Of a stretch of DNA of 64,000 nt, positions 1 to 8,404 are shown piece by piece (the first letter of the stretch is position 1; every line of letters begins with the position of its first letter). Source of the stretch: an uncultured Roseicyclus sp. (lineage in GTDB: Bacteria > Pseudomonadota > Alphaproteobacteria > Rhodobacterales > Rhodobacteraceae); assembly GCA_947500415.1 (NCBI GenBank), contig CANMRT010000003.1, forward strand, positions 1-64,000. Direction: 5' to 3'. The notes under the pieces were generated by a model. That model saw nothing but the letters and a program-made list of their open reading frames with translations, was not told where the DNA came from and ran no database searches. Position numbers and translations under genes: made by a program.

Positions 1-260
<260 letters not shown>

Positions 261-401
261 GGGCACCCTATGTTTTAGCCTTCCAGACCCACCTAATACC
301 CCAAAGCGCGCTTGGAAAGAGCCGCCCGACTTGCCATTCTTTCGCCAGATTGCGGCACTATGCTACGCATAACTGGAAAACCGACCCAAAGGACCCGTCC
401 G

Positions 402-1661
402 ATGCCCGTCATCGCCCGTTACGCCGCCATAACCGTGCCGCCCATGGTCCTGCTGCTTCTTGCAGGCACCGCATGGGGTGGCTTCGCTTGGGTGGCGCTG
501 GCATGGCTCACGATCGTGGCTGTGGTTGCCGATAAACTGCTTGATCCGCCCAAAGCCCCCGCGCCGGAAGAGGAAACGCAGCCTTGGTCCGACACGCTGT
601 CCGTGGCGCTCGCCATTGGCCACCTTCTTGTCCTGATCTCCACCTGCACCGCCCTATTCAGCGCAGGCCTCACCTTCGGCCAGAACATCGCGCTTTTCCT
701 GGCGACCGCCAGCTTTTTCGGCCAGGTCAGCCACCCCAATGCACACGAGCTGATCCACCGCCGCACTGCCATCTTCAAGGCCCTCGGCGCCGCCGTTTAC
801 ACCTCCATCGGCTTCGGCCATCACGTCTCGGCCCACCGGCTTGTCCACCACCGTTTCGTCGGCACCGAGGAAGACCCGAACACCCCCCTCCCGGGCGAAA
901 CCTTCTGGGCCTACCTCCCCCGTGCCTGGCGCGGCTCTTTCGAGGCCGGGATCGTGCAAGAGATTGAGCGATTGGACCGTAAGGGCCACGGCCCCAACCA
1001 CCTGTCCAACCCCTATTGGCTCTGGCTTGGCGGCACACTGCTGACAGCCGTGGCCGTCCTTTCCGGCGCAGGCATCGCCGGCCTCATCGCCCTGATCGGT
1101 CTATCCGCGCTCACCGGCGCGCAAATCCTAATGTCGGACTACGTGCAGCACTACGGCCTGCAACGGCTGATCCTGCCCAATGGCCGGCTTGAGCCCGTAG
1201 CCGCCCACCTCAGCTGGAACGCGCCCAAAGGCTTCTCTTCCTACCTGATGATGAACGCGCCCGCGCATTCCGAGCATCACATGCACCCCGACCGCTCGTA
1301 TGAGCAGTTGGACCCGCAGGCGCAGGTTCCCACCTTGCCCTTCTCTATGCCCGTCATGGCCATGATCGCCATGATCCCCGTCGCCTGGCACCGAATGATG
1401 GACAAACGCGCCCTGAAGGTGATGGAGGCCGCTCAGGCCGCCCATCTGGCCCCCAAACCGGCCCCGCAAGCGCCCCCCGCGGCCCCGAACCCGCAGCCCG
1501 ACGCTCTGCAACCGGCAGATCCCGCCGCACCCCCGGCGGACGCCGTCCCCAACACGCCCGTCACGCCCAAAGCGGCCCCGACCGCCCCGGCGGCAGAGCC
1601 CCTCTCTGACGACCCGGAAACCGAGGCGCTCCTGCAAAATATCCGAGCGGCAACACGCTAA
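402..1661 (+). CDS. AlkB-like membrane fatty-acid/alkane hydroxylase family protein
   Basis: 419-aa integral membrane protein of the alkane monooxygenase/fatty-acid desaturase superfamily, which uses a His-coordinated di-iron centre to oxidise alkyl chains. Visible His motifs are HELIHRR (about residue 115), HRLVHH (about 145), YVQHYG (about 247) and HSEHH (about 289). Four to six hydrophobic segments fill the first 350 residues. The last 70 or so residues are an Ala/Pro-rich tail unrelated to catalysis. The ATG at 402 has AAAGGA eight bases upstream; an earlier in-frame TTG at 312 lacks such support. No rubredoxin or reductase gene is adjacent, so the substrate (alkane or fatty acid) cannot be assigned. 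Confidence 0.85.
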   Translation: MPVIARYAAITVPPMVLLLLAGTAWGGFAWVALAWLTIVAVVADKLLDPPKAPAPEEETQPWSDTLSVALAIGHLLVLISTCTALFSAGLTFGQNIALFLATASFFGQVSHPNAHELIHRRTAIFKALGAAVYTSIGFGHHVSAHRLVHHRFVGTEEDPNTPLPGETFWAYLPRAWRGSFEAGIVQEIERLDRKGHGPNHLSNPYWLWLGGTLLTAVAVLSGAGIAGLIALIGLSALTGAQILMSDYVQHYGLQRLILPNGRLEPVAAHLSWNAPKGFSSYLMMNAPAHSEHHMHPDRSYEQLDPQAQVPTLPFSMPVMAMIAMIPVAWHRMMDKRALKVMEAAQAAHLAPKPAPQAPPAAPNPQPDALQPADPAAPPADAVPNTPVTPKAAPTAPAAEPLSDDPETEALLQNIRAATR

Positions 1662-1808
1662 GAGGGCCTTGCCCACCATTGTTCCATGAAAATGCAAAGA
1701 TAACCCGGCCCGCAACAGCCGGGCCGCCCGCGTTTCCCACCGATCAAAAACATCTGCGAGGAAGGTTGGCGCGTCGCAAACGCTTACACCCGAGGAGCGA
1801 TTGAAAAA

Positions 1809-2651
1809 TCACCCCAGGGTCACACCCCGCCGCCCCGCCAAATCGGTGAAATACTGCCACGCCACCCGGCCTGACCGCGACCCGCGCGTCGCTTGCCATT
1901 CAATGGCCTCCGCGCGCAAATCCTCGTCCGACATGGCCACGCCGTAGGCATCGCAATAGCCGCGGATCATCGCCAGATAGGCATCCTGATCACAGGCATG
2001 GAACCCCAGCCACAAACCAAAGCGATCGGACAGAGAGACCTTCTCTTCAACCGCCTCCGACGGATTAATCGCCGACCCACGCTCATTCTCGATCATGTCC
2101 CGCGGCATCAGGTGGCGGCGGTTCGACGTGGCATAGAAGACCACATTCTCGGGCCGCCCCGACACGCCCCCATCCAGCACCGCCTTCAGGCTCTTGTAAT
2201 GCTGGTCATCATGGGAAAACGACAGGTCGTCGCAATACAGCACCGCCCGCACATCCGCCCCGCGCAACAGCGCCAGCAAACGGCCAATCGACGGCAAATC
2301 CTCGCGTTGGATTTCTACCAGCTTCAGACCCGCGAAATCCTCTTCCAGCGCCCCGTGTACGGCCTTCACGAGCGAGGATTTCCCCATCCCTCGCGCGCCC
2401 CACAAAAGCGCGTTGTTCGCAGGCAGGCCGCGCGCAAACTGGCGGGTGTTGGCCATCAGTGTATTGCGGGACCGGTCGATGCCATGCAGCAACTCCAACG
2501 GCACGCGATTTACGTCAGCCACAGGTTCCAGATGATCGGGGTCGGCGTGCCACACAAAGGCACTCGCAGCGGACCAATCAGGCGCAGAGGCCGGTGGCGG
2601 GCGCAGACGCTCCAACGCTTCGGCAATCCGCTCCAGCGCATCGCGCTCCAT
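1809..2651 (-). CDS. DUF815-type AAA+ ATP-binding protein
   Basis: 280-aa P-loop ATPase. Walker A is ARGMGKSS near residue 90 and a Walker B-like stretch, LYCDDLSF, lies near residue 137; the C-terminal half looks like an AAA+ lid. This fits the DUF815 family, a conserved alphaproteobacterial ATPase of unknown substrate. The ATG at 2651 overlaps the tatC stop (TGATG), so it is probably translationally coupled to tatC and forms the last gene of a tatABC-ATPase operon. A much longer reading frame upstream is only out-of-frame tatC sequence. The role is unknown; the position hints at protein export or cofactor insertion, but this is inference. Confidence 0.85.
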   Translation of the reverse strand: MERDALERIAEALERLRPPPASAPDWSAASAFVWHADPDHLEPVADVNRVPLELLHGIDRSRNTLMANTRQFARGLPANNALLWGARGMGKSSLVKAVHGALEEDFAGLKLVEIQREDLPSIGRLLALLRGADVRAVLYCDDLSFSHDDQHYKSLKAVLDGGVSGRPENVVFYATSNRRHLMPRDMIENERGSAINPSEAVEEKVSLSDRFGLWLGFHACDQDAYLAMIRGYCDAYGVAMSDEDLRAEAIEWQATRGSRSGRVAWQYFTDLAGRRGVTLG

Positions 2652-3547
2652 CAAATCTCTTCGCCCTCGTCCAGCACGCCTTCTTCCCGCAACTTCTTGT
2701 TGCGACCGTACTCGACCCAGCGGACCAGTTGGATGGAAATCTCGTAGAGCCCGTAAACCACAACAAACAGGATCACCTGCGTGATGACATCGGGCGGCGT
2801 GACCAATGCGGCCAGCGTCAGGATGCCGACAACAGCCCATTTGCGGACATTCGAAAGCCCTTCCGCACTCACCAATCCGGCCTTGCCCATCAGGGTCAGC
2901 GCCACGGGCAGCTGGAAGCAGATGCCAAAGGCAAAGATGAATTTCAGCGCCAGATCGAGGGATTCTTTGACCGAGCCCAGAAAGATCGTCTGCAATTCCT
3001 CATCGGCCGCGGCATCGGGATTTTCAAAGTCCCCAGTACCGGCCACAAGGTTCGCAATGGCAGGGATCACATCCGAAAAGCCGATGAAGAAATTCATCGC
3101 CAGCGGCGTCACCACATAGTGCGCGAATGACGCGCCCAGCAGGAACAGCAGGGGCGAGGCGATCAGAAACGGCAGGATCGCGCCCTTCTCGGATTTGTAG
3201 AGGCCGGGGGCCACAAACCGCCAAAGCTGATGCGCGATCACAGGGAACGACACCCCAAACCCCATGATGATCGAGATGCGGATCAGCACGAAGAACTTCT
3301 CTTGCGGCGCAGTAAAGATCAGTCGCGCGTCTTCCCCGCGGTCCCGCAATACATCAGCCAGCGGTTGGGAAATGAAATTCAGGATCGGCTCGGCCACAGT
3401 GAACATCGCCACCATACCGACAATAAATGCCATGACCGACCGGATCAGCCGCGTGCGCAGCTCGGCCAGATGCTCCACCAGCGGTGCGGCGCTGTCTTCC
3501 AGGCCGTCCTCTTCGCCGATTTCAGGGTTTTCCGTGGCGTCGCTCAT
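2651..3547 (-). CDS. tatC: Sec-independent protein translocase TatC
   Basis: 298-aa polytopic inner-membrane protein with about six transmembrane helices and a short acidic N-terminus before the conserved PLVEHLAELRTRL segment, the signature by which TatC recognises twin-arginine signal peptides. With TatA and TatB it exports folded proteins, typically cofactor-containing enzymes. The residues between the third and fourth helices carry a longer periplasmic loop than in E. coli, a usual alphaproteobacterial feature. ATG at 3547; the start overlaps the tatB stop by 4 bp (ATGA), giving tight coupling. Confidence 0.97.
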   Translation of the reverse strand: MSDATENPEIGEEDGLEDSAAPLVEHLAELRTRLIRSVMAFIVGMVAMFTVAEPILNFISQPLADVLRDRGEDARLIFTAPQEKFFVLIRISIIMGFGVSFPVIAHQLWRFVAPGLYKSEKGAILPFLIASPLLFLLGASFAHYVVTPLAMNFFIGFSDVIPAIANLVAGTGDFENPDAAADEELQTIFLGSVKESLDLALKFIFAFGICFQLPVALTLMGKAGLVSAEGLSNVRKWAVVGILTLAALVTPPDVITQVILFVVVYGLYEISIQLVRWVEYGRNKKLREEGVLDEGEEI

Positions 3548-4089
3548 GACCGCTCCGATTGCGGGGCCTGCGCCTCAACATTCGCGGGGCCAGGATCAGC
3601 CGCTGCGCGTTCTGCTGGCTTGATGACTTTCACGGGGCCCTCCGGCGCCTCGGTATCCGCCGCAAAAACAGGCTCTGGCGGTTCCTCAGGCTCGTCGGAG
3701 GTCTCTGCCGCCTCGCCCGCTTTCATCGCCGCGATGCGTTCCTTGGTGGCCGCTTGTGCTGCAGCCTTCTTCTCAGCAATCGCGCGGGTGGCGGAACCCT
3801 CTTCAAACTTCGAGGGGTCGATGTCGTCCATCACATCGCCCATCAGGTCTTTGGCCATCGACTTGGGGTTGGTGAACTTCGACGCCGCGCGCAAATCGCG
3901 GTTCATCTGAGACATTCCCGTCTCATCCGCCGCATCATTCATCGCACTGGAAAACTCACGCGCCATGCCCCGGATACGCCCGGTGATCTGCCCCAATTTG
4001 CGGAACATCTTCGGCAGGTCTTTGGGACCGACGACGATCAACGCCACGATCCCGATAACCAGCATTTCCATCAAGCCGATGTCAGGCAT
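3544..4089 (-). CDS. tatB: Sec-independent protein translocase TatB
   Basis: 181-aa protein with one N-terminal transmembrane helix (residues about 5-22, ending VGPKDLPKMFR), an amphipathic helix, and a long acidic, Pro/Ala-rich cytosolic tail typical of alphaproteobacterial TatB. It forms the substrate-binding complex with TatC. It lies 62 bp downstream of tatA and overlaps tatC by 4 bp. The GPKDLPKMFR segment and the length (TatA is shorter) separate it from TatA. Confidence 0.95.
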   Translation of the reverse strand: MPDIGLMEMLVIGIVALIVVGPKDLPKMFRKLGQITGRIRGMAREFSSAMNDAADETGMSQMNRDLRAASKFTNPKSMAKDLMGDVMDDIDPSKFEEGSATRAIAEKKAAAQAATKERIAAMKAGEAAETSDEPEEPPEPVFAADTEAPEGPVKVIKPAERAAADPGPANVEAQAPQSERS

Positions 4090-4151
4090 GCGCCCTTCCC
4101 CTCGCCGTCAAACTTAAGGGATCAGATTAGGCGTCGCGCCAAAGGCGCGCA

Positions 4152-4388
4152 TTAAGCATTGTCGCGCTCGGTGCGCTCTTCAGGCGTCACGTCCCGCGCG
4201 GTGGTGCCGTCTGCGGTTTCCGTGGCATCCTCGATTTCATCCGCGTCGGGCGACTTCACGCCATCCTTGAACGCGGTGATGCCTTTGCCGACTTCGCCCA
4301 TCAGGCCCGCGATCTTGCCGCGACCAAACAGAACCAGAACGACGATGGCGATCAGGATAAGACCAGCCGGTCCGATATTGTTGAGCAT
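4152..4388 (-). CDS. tatA: Sec-independent protein translocase TatA
   Basis: 78-aa membrane protein: N-terminal helix beginning MLNNIGPAGLILIAIVVLVL, the FGRGKIAGLMGEVGKGI hinge and amphipathic helix, then a short charged tail. TatA oligomerises to form the pore element of the twin-arginine translocase. A GGGAGAA ribosome-binding site lies just upstream of the ATG at 4388. First gene of the tatABC-ATPase operon; the upstream 120 bp to the ABC ATPase gene would hold its promoter. Confidence 0.95.
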   Translation of the reverse strand: MLNNIGPAGLILIAIVVLVLFGRGKIAGLMGEVGKGITAFKDGVKSPDADEIEDATETADGTTARDVTPEERTERDNA

Positions 4389-4509
4389 TGCTTTTCTCCC
4401 TCGGGGTCGCGCGCAAATGTGCCGCGCGACACACGTTTGTCTTTAAGTCCCATGCATAGGTATGGTCTCGGGCCGTCAGATCAAAGCCCAAAAACGCATT
4501 TCCCGACCC

Positions 4510-5619
4510 CTACGGTCGGTTTCCAAACACAAAACAGCGATCCCGGCGGATGGTTAACCACAATGCGGTCCCCGGTTTCGGCAGAAATACGTTTGGAACC
4601 GTGGCTTTCAGCATCCGTCCGTCGAAATCCATACGGAACTCCACAAGGCTTTCATGCCCCATGAATCGCGCCCGCTCCACGACGCCGCGCGCAGGCACAC
4701 CGTCTTGCGGCGTCGGGTTCGGCCCCTTGCCCCCGCGATCAAAGTCGATCTTCACATGCTGGGGGCGAAAAACGATCTCGACCTCACCGCCATCGGGCAC
4801 GCCGGGGGCCAGGAATTGGCCGAAGGCCGTATCGATCAACGCGCCATGCACCTCGCCGCGTATCACATTGATATCGCTGAAAAACGCCGCCGCATCCTTG
4901 TCGCAGGGTGAGGTGTAGATGTTGTAGGGCGCGCCCGTCTGCACCACCTCTCCGTCGCGCATCAGCGCAATCTGGTCGGCCATACGCATCGCCTCTTCCG
5001 GCTCATGCGTGACCAGCACAACAGCCGTGCCCTCTTCCTTCAAAAGCGCCAGCGTCTCGTCCCGAATGCCGTCCCTGAGCCGGTTGTCGAGGCCCGAGAA
5101 CGGCTCATCCATCAACATGATCCGGGGCCGCGGCGCCAATGCCCGGGCCAGTGCAACCCGCTGCTGCTCGCCCCCTGAAAGCATATGCGGGGCCTTGTCG
5201 CCATATCCGGCAAGGTCCACCCGCTCCAACAATTCGCCGACGCGTTTTTTCACATCCACACCGCTGCCACGCAGGCCAAACCCCACATTCGCGGCCACGC
5301 TCAGGTGCGGAAACAGCGCGAAATCCTGAAAAATCAGCCCAACGCCCCGCGCTTCCGGAGGCAAGTGGATATCAACATCCGACAGGACTTCTCCGTCAGC
5401 GCTGATCACACCGTCCGCCTGCCGCTCGATCCCAGCCACCACGCGCAGGGTCGTGGATTTCCCGCAGCCCGAGGGGCCCAGCAGGCACAAAACCTCCCCC
5501 CCGCGTACCGACAGGTTGATGTCGTGCAGCACCTCACGCCCGTCGAAACGGGCCGAGACATTGGTCAACTCAAGGCGGGGGGCGTTTTGCACGGGCGGCG
5601 CGATGTCCGATGATTTCAC
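4510..5619 (-). CDS. ABC transporter ATP-binding protein (iron/putrescine-type, TOBE tail)
   Basis: About 369-aa ATPase with Walker A GPSGCGKST, Q-loop FQDFALFPHL, signature LSGGEQQRVALARAL, Walker B IMLMDEP and the switch His in VTHEPEEAM. A C-terminal TOBE-like domain follows, as in FbpC/PotA/CysA-type importers. No permease or binding-protein gene is adjacent, so it is an orphan ATPase and the substrate is open; the sequence is most like Fe(III) importers. There is no ATG near the 5' end: GTG at 5619 (M-K-S-S-D) was chosen, with an in-frame TTG at 5658 as the alternative. Neither has a strong ribosome-binding site. Confidence 0.85.
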   Translation of the reverse strand: MKSSDIAPPVQNAPRLELTNVSARFDGREVLHDINLSVRGGEVLCLLGPSGCGKSTTLRVVAGIERQADGVISADGEVLSDVDIHLPPEARGVGLIFQDFALFPHLSVAANVGFGLRGSGVDVKKRVGELLERVDLAGYGDKAPHMLSGGEQQRVALARALAPRPRIMLMDEPFSGLDNRLRDGIRDETLALLKEEGTAVVLVTHEPEEAMRMADQIALMRDGEVVQTGAPYNIYTSPCDKDAAAFFSDINVIRGEVHGALIDTAFGQFLAPGVPDGGEVEIVFRPQHVKIDFDRGGKGPNPTPQDGVPARGVVERARFMGHESLVEFRMDFDGRMLKATVPNVFLPKPGTALWLTIRRDRCFVFGNRP

Positions 5620-5821
5620 TCGGGAACGGCAGGTAGCAGGTTCCCCCGCCTGCGCCAAGCCCGCGAGACGAAGGCCTCTGGCCCGCGCGGAGTGAACTCA
5701 AACAACAAATAGCAGTTTGGAGCCCTCACCGACCGATACTGCACTGCAAAAAACGAAAGTCGTTTGCGACGATCAAATCGTGTATTCTCTGCCCCCAAGG
5801 GACACAAAGAGGATTTACGGC

Positions 5822-6199
5822 ATGCCAATAGAACCTTGCTTGGACTGCCGCGACGTCGCTGTTTCCGTGGACTTCTATACGAAGGTTTTGGATTTCGAAG
5901 TGGTCGTGGCCCCGGACCCTGACCCGCAGCAGTTCGGTTCACGATATGCGCTGGTCTCACGCGACGGCGATATGCTGCATTTGAGCAGCCACAGTAGAGA
6001 AAACGGAGCTTTCGGTGCCTCCATTTATGTCAGGGTCGACAACGTAGACGAGCTTTGTGAGCGGTTTATCGAGAACGGGATAGAACTCTCCGTCCCGGAC
6101 GGCGGCAAGAGGCCGGTCAATCAGACCTGGGGAATGCGGGAGATCGGCTTCAGAGACCCGGACGGCAACAAACTGACTTTCGGTAAAGTCATAGCCTGA
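5822..6199 (+). CDS. VOC/glyoxalase-fold protein
   Basis: 125-aa protein of the vicinal oxygen chelate fold (glyoxalase/bleomycin-resistance/dioxygenase). It begins MPIEPCLDCRDVAVSVDFY and closes with GFRDPDGNKLTFG, the usual ending of the second beta-alpha-beta-beta-beta unit. Metal-ligand candidates include the His in MLHLSS and the C-terminal acidic residues. The ATG at 5822 has AAAGAGGA upstream. Its codon use is less GC-biased than its neighbours, which may mean recent acquisition. The substrate is not predictable. Confidence 0.8.
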   Translation: MPIEPCLDCRDVAVSVDFYTKVLDFEVVVAPDPDPQQFGSRYALVSRDGDMLHLSSHSRENGAFGASIYVRVDNVDELCERFIENGIELSVPDGGKRPVNQTWGMREIGFRDPDGNKLTFGKVIA

Positions 6200-6282
6200 T
6201 TGATAGACGTATACTTTAAGAAACGAACGGCCGCTTTGTCCCGCCTCACCTGCCATTCTTCCCTACGTGGTGCCTAACACCC

Positions 6283-7401
6283 TCACCGCAACTCGAAATC
6301 CAGCACCTCACGCACCACCCCATTCACCATCAACGACAGCTTATGCGGCCCCGCCACCAGCGCGTAGGTCGTGGCATCTCCCTTGAACACCTGCGTTTTC
6401 TTCAAGGTCAAAGGCTTGCCGGGTTTCACCACCCCCTGCTTCACCTTGAACACCTTGTCGCTGACCGCACCCGAAGGCCGGGTAAAGCCGATGGAATAAT
6501 CGACCAGAACCGGCACCTCCTCCTCCGCACTCAGCGTGATCTCCACGACAACCTTGTCCCCGATCTTTGGCGCGGGCGGCACCATGCGCAGCGTCTCAAC
6601 CGTGACCTGCGCCTCCGCCGAATAGCCAAGCATCGCCATGGCGCGCGCGTCCCCCTGCTTGATCAGCGTGCGCAGCGCGTGGGTCGTCATCCACTTGAGT
6701 TCCTTGCCATCTTGCCGCGCTTCAGCCTTCCACTCGGCCAGCGTTTCCAGCACCACCCCTGCGTCCACCCGGCTCAGGTCGTTCATGTGGTTGCAAACGG
6801 AGCGGGTGACAAAACGCGTCGGATCGGCGTGGAGCCGTGATAAAAGTGGCAGCGGCAACAGCGGCGGAATCGTAATGCTCTTGGCCCAGGGCAACCGGGG
6901 TCGCGTGCCTTCGCTGACCAGCCTCCGCACATGGTAATTCTCGTGATCCGCCCACTGCTCCAACCGCGCCATGGTCTCGTCGGGCCAGCGGTTCAGGAAC
7001 GGGCGGATGTAGAACTCCATGCTGAAGCGTTGCGTTGCCTGCTCAAGCAGGTCCAGCGCGCGGTCGCGGTGCTCTTCCAAGCCATGCCGGACGGCAAGAA
7101 TACCCGGCACCGCGTGGATGAAATGACCGAAATCATCGTCGCGCAGGGTTGGGTCCAAACGCTCGGGCATCGCCGCTTCCAACTGGTCGGCCATTGTCGG
7201 GAAATCGGATGCCAACCGAGACTCCAGACAATCCGCGATCCACTCCAGCCGGTCGAGCAACTCCCGCTCGGGGAACCCGCTGAGCGCCTCCGCCGCGAAG
7301 GCCTCCCTATCAAAACCGGGCAGGACCGAGAACTCCCCGGCCAACTGCCCAATCGTTTCCGCGTTGAACAGATGGTCTTTCAGCGAAAAGCGCTCCGCCA
7401 T
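6283..7401 (-). CDS. DNA alkylation repair protein, AlkD-like (HEAT-repeat glycosylase)
   Basis: 372-aa protein resembling the AlkC/AlkD family of HEAT-like-repeat DNA glycosylases, which remove bulky or cationic alkylated bases without base flipping. Helical repeats run through residues about 20-270, including the ENYHVRRLVSEGTRPRLPW segment typical of the family, followed by an extra beta-rich C-terminal domain of about 100 residues (VVVEITLSAEEEVPVLVDY onwards). The ATG at 7401 fits. A TTAA-N7-TTAA motif lies 26 bp upstream, suggesting CtrA-linked control. Confidence is good for the family, less for the exact substrate. Confidence 0.8.
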   Translation of the reverse strand: MAERFSLKDHLFNAETIGQLAGEFSVLPGFDREAFAAEALSGFPERELLDRLEWIADCLESRLASDFPTMADQLEAAMPERLDPTLRDDDFGHFIHAVPGILAVRHGLEEHRDRALDLLEQATQRFSMEFYIRPFLNRWPDETMARLEQWADHENYHVRRLVSEGTRPRLPWAKSITIPPLLPLPLLSRLHADPTRFVTRSVCNHMNDLSRVDAGVVLETLAEWKAEARQDGKELKWMTTHALRTLIKQGDARAMAMLGYSAEAQVTVETLRMVPPAPKIGDKVVVEITLSAEEEVPVLVDYSIGFTRPSGAVSDKVFKVKQGVVKPGKPLTLKKTQVFKGDATTYALVAGPHKLSLMVNGVVREVLDFELR

Positions 7402-7426
7402 GGCGGCCTCTCCCTGTGAATGCAGG

Positions 7427-7441
7427 TTAACAAAGGGTTAA
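7427..7441. promoter_or_regulatory. TTAA-N7-TTAA, candidate CtrA binding box
   Basis: TTAA CAAAGGG TTAA is an exact match to the full CtrA recognition motif known from alphaproteobacteria. It lies in the intergenic region 26 bp upstream of the AlkD-like start codon. Function is inferred from the motif only. Confidence 0.45.
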
Positions 7442-7480
7442 GAAAAATCGGAAAATCATTTTCCATCAGATACTTAACCC

Positions 7481-7500
7481 CGCTTATCAAGGTTGATAAG
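7481..7500. repeat. Palindrome GCTTATCA-AGGT-TGATAAGC
   Basis: Perfect 8-bp arms with a 4-bp spacer, 3 bp beyond the stop codon of the SDR gene (minus strand) and upstream of the AlkD-like gene. A second palindrome with the same CTTATCA/TGATAAG arms lies at 42904-42921. It could be a stem-loop at an mRNA 3' end or a dimeric regulator operator. Confidence 0.7.
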
Positions 7501-7502
7501 CC

Positions 7503-8282
7503 TCAAATCGTTGCGTTCGTCCCGCCGCCATCGCACAGGATATTCTGCCCCACGATGAAGCCCGCGTGTTCCGAGCACAGGAAGGCGCACGTCGCACCGA
7601 ATTCCTGACGCGTGCCATACCGCCGCGCCGGGATCGTCGCCGCGCGCCTAGCTTTGGCTTCCTCCATCGAGATGCCTTCTTTCTGCGACACACCGCCATC
7701 CAACTGGATCGCCCGATCCGTCGCGTGGATGCCCGGCAAAATGTTGTTCACGACAACCCCGAACGGCGCCACCTGCCGCGACGTGCCCGCCACATAGCCG
7801 GTCAATCCCGTGCGCGCGGCATTCGAAAGCCCAAGCTGCGGAATAGGCGCCTTTACCGATTGCGAGGTGATGTTGACGACCCGGCCCCAGCCCTTGTCGA
7901 TCATCTTCGGCATGATCGCCGTCATCAGTGCGATGGGCGTCAGCATGTTGGAATCCAGCGCTGCGAGGAAATCCTCACGGCCCCAGTCCGACCACAGGCC
8001 GGGGGGCGGGCCGCCCGCATTCGTCACCAGAATATCCACGTCACCCGCGGCCTCCAGAACCCGGGCGCGTCCCTCCTCCGACGTGATGTCCGCCGCCACT
8101 GTTACAACGTCCACGCCATATTCGTCACGGATCGCCTGTGCCGTTTCTTCCAAAGCCTCCGCGCCCCGCGCGTTCATCACAAGGTTCACGCCAGCCGCCG
8201 CCAATTGCTCCGCGCAGCCCCGGCCTAACCCTTTGGATGACGCACATACCAGCGCCCGCTTTCCTTTGATCCCCAGATCCAT
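7503..8282 (-). CDS. SDR family protein lacking the canonical YxxxK motif
   Basis: 259-aa Rossmann-fold short-chain dehydrogenase/reductase. The cofactor motif CASSKGLGRG is near residue 11-20 and the NAGG motif near residue 90. The catalytic Ser is present in NITSQS, but the usual Tyr-x3-Lys is replaced by Ser-Asn-Ala-Ala-Arg in LGLSNAARTG, as in the BKR-like SDR subgroup. C-terminal CDGGGTNATI is typical. Two close ATGs exist (8288, 8282); the GGGGGG tract is 8 bases from the second, which I chose. The reaction is unknown and may differ from classical ketone reduction. Confidence 0.85.
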   Translation of the reverse strand: MDLGIKGKRALVCASSKGLGRGCAEQLAAAGVNLVMNARGAEALEETAQAIRDEYGVDVVTVAADITSEEGRARVLEAAGDVDILVTNAGGPPPGLWSDWGREDFLAALDSNMLTPIALMTAIMPKMIDKGWGRVVNITSQSVKAPIPQLGLSNAARTGLTGYVAGTSRQVAPFGVVVNNILPGIHATDRAIQLDGGVSQKEGISMEEAKARRAATIPARRYGTRQEFGATCAFLCSEHAGFIVGQNILCDGGGTNATI

Positions 8283-8404
8283 TGTCATTTCCCCCCGGTT
8301 GAGATTTCGTTGACACAAGCCCTACCAGCGCCTCGAACACGCCGCCAGCCTTGACCGCCCGCCCGCGCAATTGTCTAACGGCTTCAACCCTGCCGAGGAC
8401 ACCC

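Noticed and set aside
1704-1723. Hairpin CCCGGC...GCCGGG between the AlkB-like and DUF815 genes as a terminator
   Set aside because: Short stem without a T-run on either side; not listed as a terminator.
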